Below are positions 1-7,238 of a stretch of 18,483 bases of DNA, in pieces; positions within the stretch are counted from its first letter, which is position 1, and each line of letters opens with the position of its first letter. Both the position numbers and the translations under genes were made by a program. Location of the stretch: assembly GCA_017557475.1 (NCBI GenBank), contig JAFYYO010000292.1, positions 1 through 18,483 of the forward strand, given 5' to 3'. The DNA comes from Bacteroidaceae bacterium. Lineage in GTDB: Bacteria; Bacteroidota; Bacteroidia; Bacteroidales; Bacteroidaceae. The notes beneath the pieces are model-generated. The model had not been told where the DNA came from. It saw only the letters and a program-made list of their open reading frames with translations, and made no database searches.

Positions 1-2580
1 AGCCCCTACACCATCGAAGGACTTGATCCCGAAACCAAGTATGAGGTAGAGGTACAGGCTGTCTATGCTGACGGCGAGAGCGTATGGGCTGCAACCAGCT
101 TCACAACTCTCGAGGAAGTTCCTACACCCTCTGACCTTGCTGTATCTGAGGTTGGTAACAAGAGTGCTAAGCTGAGCTGGACAGAGAATGGCGAAGCAAC
201 TGCATGGCAGATTGCACTCAATGGCGACGAGGAGAACCTCATCGCTGCCGACAGCAACCCATTCACACTCGAAGGCCTCACACCTGAAACAGAATACACC
301 GCTGTGGTTCGTGCCGTCAATGGCGAGAAGACCAGCAAGTGGAGTAACGAGGTTTCCTTCACCACCGATATTCAGTTCCAGGCTCCTACAGAATTGGCAG
401 CTGAGCCTACAACTACCACTGCCACCATCACTTGGACAGGCAACGAAGAGGCTTCAGGCTATGTACTGGAGTATGCTGAAGGTGCTTCTGAAACTGACTG
501 GTACAAGTATGACAACGGAACATATGCATCAGCCCTTGGTATTTCCGCAGAATTCTCATGCGCAGCAATGTTCCCCGCAGGCAGCTTCGCAGGCAACGAA
601 CTGAGCAAAGTCAGCCTTTATGATGCCTCAGCAGCCGAAGCTGTTGTTACCATCTACTCTGGTGGCGACGCAGAACCTGAAGGAACTGCTCTCGCTTCTG
701 AGAATGTCACCCTTACCGGTGCTGGCACTCCTGTAGATGTGAACTTCGACGTTACAATCGATCCCACCCAGAATGTATGGGTAGTTGTAACCTTCCCCTC
801 TGGCGGTTACTACGCAGTTGCAACAGATGAGCTTGGCGACGCTAACGGCAGATGGTCTAATCTTGGCAGTGGTTGGGTTGACCTCGCCAGCGTAGGCGGT
901 ACAGGATACTGCTGGATGATTGGCGCAGAAATCGGCACAGTTGTTGACCCCTCTACCCTCACATGGGTTACAATTGACGGTGCCACTTCTCCAGCCGAGC
1001 TGACCGGTTTGAATCCTGAAACAAGCTATACTGTTCGCGTGAAGGCCATCTATGCTGACGGCGAGAGCAAGTACACCGAGACAACGTTCACAACTCTGTC
1101 AGAGAATCCTGTTCCTTATAATATTGCAGCAGACCTTGCAGCCGACGGCGCTACCCTCACTTGGGAAGGCCAAGGCGACAGCTATGTTGTTCGCTACAGG
1201 ACAGTTGCAGAGAAGAACTATGTCTACTTAGAGGACTTCGAAAATCTTACCAACGGCGCTCTGCCCGAGGGTTGGACTGCTGTTGATAATGATGGCGATG
1301 GTAACAACTGGTCAACTCATACTAATACCGGTTCAGGAAACTTTAGCACTCATTCTGGAAACGGCGTTGCAATTTCTGCCAGCTATGATAACGGCGCCCT
1401 CACTCCAGACAACTGGTTGATTTCTCCTCAGCTTGACCTGAAGGGCACCCTTAGTGTATGGATGCGCGGACAGGACGCAAGCTGGGCTAGTGAGCATTTC
1501 GCTATCTACCTCTCCACAGAGGCAACAATTGCTGATGTCAGCGACTTCACAATTGAACTGGTTCCTGAAACAATAACTACGGGCGACTATGTTGAATACA
1601 CTGCCGACCTCAGCGCTTACGAAGGCCAGCAAGGTTACATCGCAATCCGCCACTTCAATGTCACGGATATGTTCTGGCTGGATCTCGATGACTTTAGTAT
1701 CTACGAAGATATTCCCGCAGGCGAATGGCAGACAATTGCCACGAACGATCTTACTGCTACAATCAGCGGTCTCGAGACCAACAGCCTCTATGAGTATCAG
1801 ATCCAGAGCGTGAAGGGCGAAAGCGAATCCGAATGGAGCGCTCTCGACGAGTTCGCACTTATCACTCTCGATTGCGCTGGTGAAAACAGCGACCTGATCA
1901 ACAAGTTCGACGGCAAGTACGCTCACGTAACCCTTGCTAACCGCACCTTCTATCAGGATGGCACATGGAACACCATCTATCTGCCCTTCGACATGAGCGC
2001 TGAAGAGCTCGAAGCTTCTCCTCTCGGCGGTGCTGACATCCGCACACTCAGCAACAGCACTATGGAAGGCAACACCGTAACACTGAACTTCATCCCAGAC
2101 GCAGTTAATGCTTGGGGGCAATACTATGGCGGCGTTGCTTACATTGCTAAGTGGACTAGCGGCAGCGGCATCGAGAATCCCGCATTCGCTAACGTGACCA
2201 TCACCACCAATGAGTATTACACTGGCGACGACGAAGGCGACGTTATGGTACAATTCTATGGCACCTACGATACCTATCAGTTCGAAGAAGACGAGACCAG
2301 CCTCCTCTTCATTGGTGCTGACAACAAGCTGAACTATCCGCTTGCAGGTGCTACCATCGGTGCAACCCGCGGCTACTTCGCCCTCTATGGCGTAACAGCT
2401 GGCGAAGAGAGCGGTGTTAAGTTCTTCACCAACCTCGGTGATGAAGATCCCACTGGCATTGCTAACATCAATGCAGAGGAAGGCGGCGACTGGTACGACA
2501 TCAGCGGTCGCAAGCTCGCAGGCAAGCCCAGCATGAAGGGTATCTATGTGAATGGTGGACGTAAAGTCACCGTTAAGTGA
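1..2580 (+). CDS. Secreted fibronectin-III / cleaved-adhesin surface protein, 5'-truncated by the window edge
   Basis: The reading frame is open from base 1 and runs 859 residues to TGA at 2578-2580; the true start lies upstream. Residues 1-38 are the end of one FnIII domain and 40-122 a complete one. A third FnIII (about 125-360) is interrupted by a roughly 145-residue beta-sandwich (167-312), and a fourth (about 370-620) by a cleaved-adhesin-like jelly-roll (407-571, with LEDFEN, LPEGWT, DNWLISPQLDL and FWLDLDDFSIYED). Residues about 625-815 match the module common in Prevotella secreted proteins, marked by RTFYQDGTWNTIYLPFDM. The C-terminus (ISGRKL, then KGIYVNGGRKVTVK) resembles a type IX secretion or cell-surface sorting tail. 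Family knowledge suggests an exported adhesin or polymer-binding protein; no catalytic residues are visible and the ligand is unknown. A small peptide gene follows after a hairpin. Confidence 0.88.
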   Translation, partial: SPYTIEGLDPETKYEVEVQAVYADGESVWAATSFTTLEEVPTPSDLAVSEVGNKSAKLSWTENGEATAWQIALNGDEENLIAADSNPFTLEGLTPETEYTAVVRAVNGEKTSKWSNEVSFTTDIQFQAPTELAAEPTTTTATITWTGNEEASGYVLEYAEGASETDWYKYDNGTYASALGISAEFSCAAMFPAGSFAGNELSKVSLYDASAAEAVVTIYSGGDAEPEGTALASENVTLTGAGTPVDVNFDVTIDPTQNVWVVVTFPSGGYYAVATDELGDANGRWSNLGSGWVDLASVGGTGYCWMIGAEIGTVVDPSTLTWVTIDGATSPAELTGLNPETSYTVRVKAIYADGESKYTETTFTTLSENPVPYNIAADLAADGATLTWEGQGDSYVVRYRTVAEKNYVYLEDFENLTNGALPEGWTAVDNDGDGNNWSTHTNTGSGNFSTHSGNGVAISASYDNGALTPDNWLISPQLDLKGTLSVWMRGQDASWASEHFAIYLSTEATIADVSDFTIELVPETITTGDYVEYTADLSAYEGQQGYIAIRHFNVTDMFWLDLDDFSIYEDIPAGEWQTIATNDLTATISGLETNSLYEYQIQSVKGESESEWSALDEFALITLDCAGENSDLINKFDGKYAHVTLANRTFYQDGTWNTIYLPFDMSAEELEASPLGGADIRTLSNSTMEGNTVTLNFIPDAVNAWGQYYGGVAYIAKWTSGSGIENPAFANVTITTNEYYTGDDEGDVMVQFYGTYDTYQFEEDETSLLFIGADNKLNYPLAGATIGATRGYFALYGVTAGEESGVKFFTNLGDEDPTGIANINAEEGGDWYDISGRKLAGKPSMKGIYVNGGRKVTVK

Positions 2581-2592
2581 GAATAACTGAGA

Positions 2593-2622
2593 GTTCGCTC
2601 GCACTCTCGGGTGCGAGCGAAC
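2593..2622. other. Strong stem-loop between the adhesin gene and the small peptide gene
   Basis: A perfect 11-bp stem (2593-2603 with 2612-2622, arm GTTCGCTCGCA) starts 13 bases after the adhesin stop codon. No T-tract follows, so it may be a weak or partial terminator, or a 3'-end stabiliser that lowers expression of the downstream peptide gene relative to the adhesin. No TAnnTTTG promoter is visible between it and the peptide gene. Confidence 0.7.
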
Positions 2623-2669
2623 CTAAATAACACTCAAATAGAATCATTTAATCAATGGAGGACTTAAAT

Positions 2670-2840
2670 ATGAAAAAGATATATATGACGCCCATCGTGA
2701 ATGTGGAAAGCGCTATGCCTACAAACATCATCTGTGTTAGCTTCAAGAGCGACGACGACACCGGCTTGACCGATGGCGGCGGCAGCAACGGCGATGCTCA
2801 CGCAAAAGAAGACGACTGGGATATCTGGGGCGCAGAATAA
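2670..2840 (+). CDS. Short acidic Bacteroidales peptide of unknown function (56 aa)
   Basis: I place the start at ATG 2670 because GGAGGA at 2657-2662 sits eight bases before it, an unusually good Shine-Dalgarno for this phylum; an in-frame ATG at 2655 overlaps that motif. The product begins MKKIYMTPIVNVESAMPTN and has a short hydrophobic IICV patch, a Gly/Asp-rich middle (DDDTGLTDGGGSNGD) and an aromatic-acidic end (DDWDIWGAE). From memory, many Bacteroidales genomes carry short peptides with this MKK-x-Y-x-x-P head and W/D-rich tail, often near secreted protein genes, without known function. It lacks a full signal peptide or membrane helix. It lies 89 bases after the adhesin gene, is probably co-transcribed with it, and is followed by a strong terminator. 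A precursor peptide, small regulator or accessory to the adhesin are all possible. Confidence 0.75.
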   Translation: MKKIYMTPIVNVESAMPTNIICVSFKSDDDTGLTDGGGSNGDAHAKEDDWDIWGAE

Positions 2841-2856
2841 ACCCCACACATAACAA

Positions 2857-2895
2857 AATAAGAGCGTGCCCTCATCTGAAGAGCACGCTCTTATT
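2857..2895 (+). terminator. Rho-independent terminator after the small peptide gene
   Basis: A perfect 13-bp stem (2857-2869 with 2883-2895, arm AATAAGAGCGTGC) with a 13-base loop starts 17 bases after the peptide stop codon. The 3' arm runs into an AT-rich stretch. Because the arms carry A-tracts and T-tracts it could act in both directions. Confidence 0.85.
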
Positions 2896-2909
2896 ACATT
2901 ATTATATAT

Positions 2910-2943
2910 ATAAAGGCACGCTCCATGAAGGGCGTGCCTTTAT
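2910..2943 (-). terminator. Rho-independent terminator for panD, probably bidirectional
   Basis: A perfect 12-bp stem (2910-2921 with 2932-2943, arm ATAAAGGCACGC) and a 10-base loop lie just beyond the panD stop codon at 2950. On the minus strand it is followed by an AT-rich run. Together with the hairpin at 2857-2895 it insulates the convergent genes. Confidence 0.85.
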
Positions 2944-2949
2944 CTTATC

Positions 2950-3291
2950 TTAAACTCGATTGTTCTTAGGGAAGACAATGCTGGGCTTGAAGGTGCGGGC
3001 TTCCTCAAGATCCATCAGGGCATACGACATGATGATAACTGTATCGCCCACAAGCACCTTGCGAGCTGCAGCGCCATTCAGACAGATGCAACCCGAACCA
3101 CGCTCGCCACGAATGACATAAGTCTCGAAGCGCTCGCCATTGTTATTGTTCACCACCTGCACTTTCTCGCCTGCTATGAGACCAGCAGCGTCCATCAAGT
3201 CCTCGTCGATGGTAATGCTGCCCATGTAGTTAATGTTTGCCTCGGTCACAGTGACCATGTGAAGCTTCGACTTCAATACTTCTATCAACAT
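2950..3291 (-). CDS. panD: Aspartate 1-decarboxylase
   Basis: PanD converts L-aspartate to beta-alanine, the amine half of pantothenate (coenzyme A precursor), in the cytoplasm. The 113-residue product has normal family length. It shows the Gly24-Ser25 self-cleavage site (NYMGSITID), which produces the pyruvoyl group, together with Arg54 and Tyr58 at the catalytic positions of the E. coli enzyme and the conserved NGAAAR segment. The order on the minus strand is panC then panD, and PanC uses the beta-alanine made here. The two genes are separated by 181 bases of repeat-rich spacer rather than overlapping. I see no clear TAnnTTTG promoter directly upstream, so transcription may depend on the panC promoter. 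Confidence 0.97.
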   Translation of the reverse strand: MLIEVLKSKLHMVTVTEANINYMGSITIDEDLMDAAGLIAGEKVQVVNNNNGERFETYVIRGERGSGCICLNGAAARKVLVGDTVIIMSYALMDLEEARTFKPSIVFPKNNRV

Positions 3292-3303
3292 AATTATATG
3301 GTT

Positions 3304-3462
3304 GGAGTTAAATTGGAAGTTAATTCGCTACGCTCATGGAAGTTAAAGCGGGAGTTAAGCACTGTGTGCTGGAGAACACCACTATAGGCAAATCTCTATT
3401 GTCCTGCGCAGAGCGCATTACTTCCTTTTATAACTTCATCTTTAAATTCCTTTTTTACTTCC
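3304..3462. repeat. Degenerate GGAAGTTAA-type repeats in the panC-panD spacer
   Basis: The spacer between panC and panD (3292-3472) holds no convincing gene. At 3304-3311, 3315-3323, 3338-3346 and 3350-3358 it has four copies of a motif close to GGAAGTTAA. At 3417-3462 it has four motifs of roughly opposite sense (ATTACTTCC, TAACTTC, AAATTCC, TTACTTCC). The two clusters could pair in a panC-panD transcript. Their role is unknown. Confidence 0.55.
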
Positions 3463-3472
3463 TTTTCTTTTA

Positions 3473-4315
3473 TTACTTATATCGTATATGGTCTATGAGT
3501 CTTATTGGCTTCTTGCCGCAGAAGACAGTGATGCAGCCAACGATGCTCGGAGCGGCATCCCATGATGTGACGTCTGCCAGGCTATCGCCATCCACGATGC
3601 TGAAGTACTGCACCTCCAAGCCGTCGATGCCATTGATTTCATTCACGACATAATCATGCGTCTTCTGTACTGAGAGGCCAAGCGAGCGGCTCTCATTCAT
3701 GATGCGGTAGATGTTGGCTGCCGTCTTGCGCTCTTTTGCGGAGAGAAGCGTATTGCGACTACTCAAAGCCAATCCGTCGCTCTGACGGACTACAGGGCAA
3801 GGAACTATCTCTAACTTGAAGCCAAGGTCGTCAACCATTCGACGGATGACGGCAATCTGCTGATAGTCCTTCTCTCCAAAATAAGCACGGTCAGGCTCAA
3901 CATACATAAAGAGCTTGCTCACAATCTGGCACACGCCATTGAAGTGCCCTGGACGCATAGCACCCTCCATCACACTATCGGTAGGAGGATAGCTGAACTG
4001 CCTTGTATCAAGCTCAGGATAAATCTCCTTAACTGTCGGAGCAAAGGCAATGTCGGCTTTGCACTGCTCGAGCAACTGGCAATCGGCATCAAGTGTACGA
4101 GGATAGCGTTCCAAGTCCTTCGGGTCGTTAAACTGTGTGGGATTGAGGAAGATGCTTACAACCGTAACGTCATTCTCCTCGACACTTCTACGAACGAGCG
4201 AAGCATGCCCTTCATGCAAAGCTCCCATCGTGGGCACGAGACCAATGGAATGTCCTTTTTTGCGCTGCTGGGCAAGACACTTGCGGAGCTCTTTGATGTT
4301 GTTTATAATCTTCAT
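3473..4315 (-). CDS. panC: Pantothenate synthetase (pantoate--beta-alanine ligase)
   Basis: PanC joins pantoate and beta-alanine with ATP, through a pantoyl-adenylate intermediate, to make pantothenate. The 280-residue length is typical. The nucleotide-binding HxGH-type motif appears as MGALHEGH (His34, His37). FGEKDYQQ and LSSRN correspond to the ATP/pantoate-binding and KMSKS-like elements, and FLNPTQF is also conserved. The gene is divergent from the glycogen-synthase-like gene, with candidate promoters for both directions in the 156-base gap, and it lies upstream of panD in the same direction. Ketopantoate genes (panB, panE) are not in the window. Confidence 0.97.
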   Translation of the reverse strand: MKIINNIKELRKCLAQQRKKGHSIGLVPTMGALHEGHASLVRRSVEENDVTVVSIFLNPTQFNDPKDLERYPRTLDADCQLLEQCKADIAFAPTVKEIYPELDTRQFSYPPTDSVMEGAMRPGHFNGVCQIVSKLFMYVEPDRAYFGEKDYQQIAVIRRMVDDLGFKLEIVPCPVVRQSDGLALSSRNTLLSAKERKTAANIYRIMNESRSLGLSVQKTHDYVVNEINGIDGLEVQYFSIVDGDSLADVTSWDAAPSIVGCITVFCGKKPIRLIDHIRYK

Positions 4316-4335
4316 GCTATGAACAGAAAATCGTG

Positions 4336-4366
4336 CAAAGTAACACAGTTTTTATGAAATAAGAAA
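4336..4366 (-). promoter_or_regulatory. Candidate promoter of panC (Bacteroidetes sigma-ABfr type)
   Basis: On the minus strand, TTACTTTG (4336-4343) is one base off TAnnTTTG, and TTTC (4363-4366) lies 19 bases upstream of it as a -33-like element. The -7 element ends 21 bases before the panC start codon. The match is imperfect, so confidence is moderate. Confidence 0.5.
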
Positions 4367-4416
4367 GCATTACGTGCATTTTTATTCTAAAATGTGTGAA
4401 AAGACGCAAAATTTCA

Positions 4417-4446
4417 TTGTTATTTGCGAAAATAATCGTATCTTTG
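4417..4446 (+). promoter_or_regulatory. Candidate promoter of the GlgA-like / DUF4270 operon
   Basis: TATCTTTG (4439-4446) is a perfect TAnnTTTG -7 element; TTG at 4417-4419 lies 19 bases upstream as a -33-like element. The expected transcription start near 4453 would give a leader of about 20 bases before ATG 4472. Confidence 0.7.
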
Positions 4447-4471
4447 CGTAGATATTATAGCCTTTAATGAG

Positions 4472-5308
4472 ATGACTAAAGCCAAGAAGATACTCTTTGT
4501 CACACAAGAGATGCTGCCTTTTGTGCCTGAGACCAATCTGGCGGAAATGGGCAGATACTTGCCACAGGCAGTTCAGGAAAAGAGTCGCGAAATACGTTCC
4601 TTCATGCCGAAATGGGGCATCATCAACGAACGTCGCAACCAGTTGCACGAGGTCATCAGGTTGAGCGGCATCAATATCGTGGTCGATGATACAGACCACC
4701 CGCTCGTCATCAAAGTGGCAAGTATTCCTGCTGCCAGAATGCAAATCTACTTCATCGACAATGACGACTTCTTCGAGAAGCGCAAACTGGCAGTAGATGA
4801 GGACGGTAAGGAGTACGAGGACAATGCAGAACGCGCTGCCTTCTTTGCTCGTGGCGTACTGGAGACCATCAAGAAACTCAAATGGTCGCCCGACATTATT
4901 CACTGTTTAGGTTGGATGAGCAGTATCCTGCCTCTTTACATCAAGACAGCATATGCTGAAGAGCCTTCATTCCGTGACTGCAAGGTCATCTTCACTCCCG
5001 AAACACAGATGCTCAACTCAGCCGTTCCCCCAAACATGGACGGTATCATCGCCTTCCGCAATGCCACCATATCCGCCACAAGAGGATTAGGCGAAAAGAA
5101 ACTTGTGCCTATGCTCAACAAATTGGGCATCAAGTTTGCCGACGGCATTGGCTTCCTTACAGAGAACGAAGAACTCACGGCATTTGCAGAAGGACTCGGC
5201 AAGCCTTGCCTGCCTCCCATCAGCGTTGAAGAATATGGCATCCACTACCCCACTTTCTACGACTCCATCTGGAATATCGGCAAAGTGGAAGAAGAGGAAG
5301 ATATATGA
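4472..5308 (+). CDS. Glycogen/starch synthase N-terminal-domain-like protein, probably non-catalytic
   Basis: The 278-residue product resembles only the N-terminal Rossmann half of GT5 glycogen synthases, which normally have about 470-480 residues; the C-terminal nucleotide-sugar-binding half is absent. Recognisable elements are KILFVTQEMLPF at the start and DIIHCLGWMSSILPLYIKT, which matches the family's HxHDW region. The ADP-glucose-binding K-T-G-G-L is replaced by P-E-T-N-L (residues 19-23), and HDW has become L-G-W (146-148). Synthase activity is therefore unlikely; a sugar-binding, scaffold or regulatory role is inferred. Its stop overlaps the next start (ATATGA), so it is translationally coupled to the DUF4270 lipoprotein. 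From memory, related short glycogen-synthase-like genes lie next to DUF4270 genes and panC in other Bacteroidetes. The compact overlap argues against a recent frameshift. Confidence 0.85.
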   Translation: MTKAKKILFVTQEMLPFVPETNLAEMGRYLPQAVQEKSREIRSFMPKWGIINERRNQLHEVIRLSGINIVVDDTDHPLVIKVASIPAARMQIYFIDNDDFFEKRKLAVDEDGKEYEDNAERAAFFARGVLETIKKLKWSPDIIHCLGWMSSILPLYIKTAYAEEPSFRDCKVIFTPETQMLNSAVPPNMDGIIAFRNATISATRGLGEKKLVPMLNKLGIKFADGIGFLTENEELTAFAEGLGKPCLPPISVEEYGIHYPTFYDSIWNIGKVEEEEDI

Positions 5309-6753
5309 AACAGACCTACTCGGCATGGTCAATTATCATTCTGGCCATCGCTTTCCTTATAAGTTGTAGTGAAGACACAGGTTCACTTGGTGTTTTCCCT
5401 GGACAAGATGCCATCAGCACTTCGACAGCAAACTTCGGAGTCCTCTCGAATGACATCCTTAATGCTGTTGTACCTGCCAACAGCGCAACATGCTACTTGG
5501 GCAAAGTCATCGACCCCGAGACCGACCAAGCCATCACAGCGACCTTTGCTGCGCAATTCCACACTTTCGAAGGCTACACATTCCCAAACAAGGAAGACCT
5601 TATCACGGATGACGAAGGCAATCTCTGCGACTCCATCGAGATACGTCTCTTTATCAAGAGCATCTTCGGTGACAAGAACAATCCGATAAAGGTCGAAGTA
5701 GTGCCCCTCAGCAAAGACAAACTGCTCGAAGAGTCTGCAAATCTCTACACAAATACCGACCTTGAGCAATTCATAGATGAAGGTCAAGAACCCATAGCAG
5801 CCAAGGTCATCACGGGAACCGACTACATCATGACTGATGCGCAACGTGCCAGTGATAGTTACTCGGACAATGTGCGCATCGTGCTAGACCGAGAACTTGG
5901 TAATAGCATCATGCAGGCATACTATGACAACCCAGAGTCCTTCCGCGATTCATATCACTTCATCCGTAATGTCTGCGCAGGCTACTTGTTCCGCACAGTT
6001 GGTGGCACTGGCACGATGCTCAATATCGAGGTCAGCACCATGAACATCAACTTCCGCTTCAAGAGTGAAGCATATCCCGACTCCATCATGTCTGGACTTT
6101 GCCGTTTTGCCGCCACACCGGAAGTCATACAGGGCACACAATTTAAGAGCAGTAACCTCAACCTGCTCATCGACAACGAGCAGTACACAATGCTCAAGAC
6201 GCCTGCAGGTATCTGCACCGAACTTATTCTTCCCATCGACGACATCTATAAGGGACACGAAAATGATAGTATTACCCGTGCATCCCTTACCCTCACACGC
6301 ATCAACAATCAGAACGAGGATGCACAGAACGACGACTATGCACTAGGCATCCCTCAAAATCTATTGCTCGTGCGCAAGCAGAACTTCAACCGCTTCTTTG
6401 AGGAACATCAGGTAAGCGACTCGCAGCAATCCTTTACAACCTATTTCTTTGAGACCTACAACTGCTACACATTCGACAATATTAGTCGTCTCATTTCCTA
6501 TTGTCAGAATGAGAAGCAAGCAGGCATCAAAGCAGAAGGCCTAACAGAGGAAGACTGGGAAGCAGCACATCCCGATTGGAATCATGTAGTGCTTGTACCT
6601 GTTACCGTTTCTTCTGCAACTGACAGCTATGGCTACACTACGCAGGTTTCCGTTAATCAAGACCTAAGCCTCTGCAGTACCAAACTTGTACGAGGAACTG
6701 CAGCCAACCCCATCAAGATGCAAGTCATCTATAGTCGCTTTGTCGGCAAATGA
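5305..6753 (+). CDS. DUF4270 family lipoprotein, probably surface-exposed
   Basis: The 482-residue product begins with a lipoprotein signal: a hydrophobic stretch at residues 9-19 and the lipobox LISC with Cys21. The Ser-Glu-Asp after the cysteine resembles the Bacteroidetes lipoprotein export signal (Ser followed by acidic residues), which sends lipoproteins to the outer face of the outer membrane. The rest is a mostly beta-rich extracellular region including SLGVFPGQD, SCYLGKV-like ATCYLGKVIDPET and PAGICTELILP, consistent with DUF4270 as I know it. The molecular function of the family is unknown. The start codon overlaps the preceding stop by four bases, so expression is tied to the GlgA-like gene; the pairing of a cytoplasmic sugar-fold protein with a surface lipoprotein is notable. 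Confidence 0.85.
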   Translation: MKQTYSAWSIIILAIAFLISCSEDTGSLGVFPGQDAISTSTANFGVLSNDILNAVVPANSATCYLGKVIDPETDQAITATFAAQFHTFEGYTFPNKEDLITDDEGNLCDSIEIRLFIKSIFGDKNNPIKVEVVPLSKDKLLEESANLYTNTDLEQFIDEGQEPIAAKVITGTDYIMTDAQRASDSYSDNVRIVLDRELGNSIMQAYYDNPESFRDSYHFIRNVCAGYLFRTVGGTGTMLNIEVSTMNINFRFKSEAYPDSIMSGLCRFAATPEVIQGTQFKSSNLNLLIDNEQYTMLKTPAGICTELILPIDDIYKGHENDSITRASLTLTRINNQNEDAQNDDYALGIPQNLLLVRKQNFNRFFEEHQVSDSQQSFTTYFFETYNCYTFDNISRLISYCQNEKQAGIKAEGLTEEDWEAAHPDWNHVVLVPVTVSSATDSYGYTTQVSVNQDLSLCSTKLVRGTAANPIKMQVIYSRFVGK

Positions 6754-6788
6754 CATTATTATATTCATTCTCTAAAACAACTACCGCT

Positions 6789-7193
6789 ATGAAACATTTC
6801 ATGCTCCTTGCGGCCATGCTCGTCAGTCTGGCCTTCGTTGCTCCATCTGCCGCCCAGGCAGGAGCCAAACGCGACGCTCGTGTCGCCTACGTCCTGAAGA
6901 ACCTCAGACTCAAAAGCGACGTGGAGGCTAAGTTCAAGCCTCTGCTCGAAGCCTTCCTCAAAGAACTCTCCGACGTGAAAGACCCCTATGAGGACCTCAA
7001 GGACGAGTTGCAGGATGTCATCGACGCCAATAAGCTGACCGCCGCACAATGCGACAAGCTCTTCGAACTGAAGCAGAAGCAGGAGGAACAGGAACCGGCA
7101 GTCTTGCGCAAATGGTACGCTAAGTTCAAGACGGTTCTCACTACACAACAGGCCTACAGGGCGATGAAGCTCAGCGACGACAAGCTGAAGTAA
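6789..7193 (+). CDS. Small secreted helical protein with LTxxQ-like motifs
   Basis: I choose ATG 6789 (134 residues) over the in-frame ATG at 6750, because from 6789 the protein begins with a classic signal peptide (MKHFMLLAAMLVSLAFVAP, then a probable AQA-GA cleavage site). The mature part is charged and helical. It contains LTAAQCDKLFELKQKQ and VLTTQQAYRAM, which resemble the LTxxQ repeats of Spy/CpxP-type periplasmic proteins (chaperone or stress-sensing proteins). The similarity rests on motif and helix pattern only. It starts 35 bases after the DUF4270 stop codon and is probably the last gene of that operon. I do not see metal-binding residue clusters. Confidence 0.75.
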   Translation: MKHFMLLAAMLVSLAFVAPSAAQAGAKRDARVAYVLKNLRLKSDVEAKFKPLLEAFLKELSDVKDPYEDLKDELQDVIDANKLTAAQCDKLFELKQKQEEQEPAVLRKWYAKFKTVLTTQQAYRAMKLSDDKLK

Positions 7194-7238
7194 ACTAATC
7201 CCCTTTTAGGCGAGGCGGATGACGCCATGTGGAGCATC

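Noticed and set aside
1333..2604. A 423-codon minus-strand open frame opposite the adhesin gene
   Set aside because: The plus-strand frame has clear FnIII and adhesin domains; the antisense translation has no plausible start context or domain.
2655..2672. Upstream start for the small peptide gene
   Set aside because: ATG 2655 overlaps the GGAGGA ribosome binding site that is ideally spaced for ATG 2670.
3336..3653. A 105-codon plus-strand open frame across the panC-panD spacer
   Set aside because: It runs into panC antisense, has low-complexity Phe/Tyr-rich sequence from the T-rich spacer, and lacks a start context.
4472..5308. Frameshifted full-length glycogen synthase
   Set aside because: No frame downstream encodes the second GT-B domain; the DUF4270 gene begins at the stop codon, and catalytic motifs in the first half are already lost.
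6750..6791. Upstream start for the small LTxxQ-like protein
   Set aside because: ATG 6750 would put 13 residues before a good signal peptide; starting at 6789 gives a normal secreted protein.
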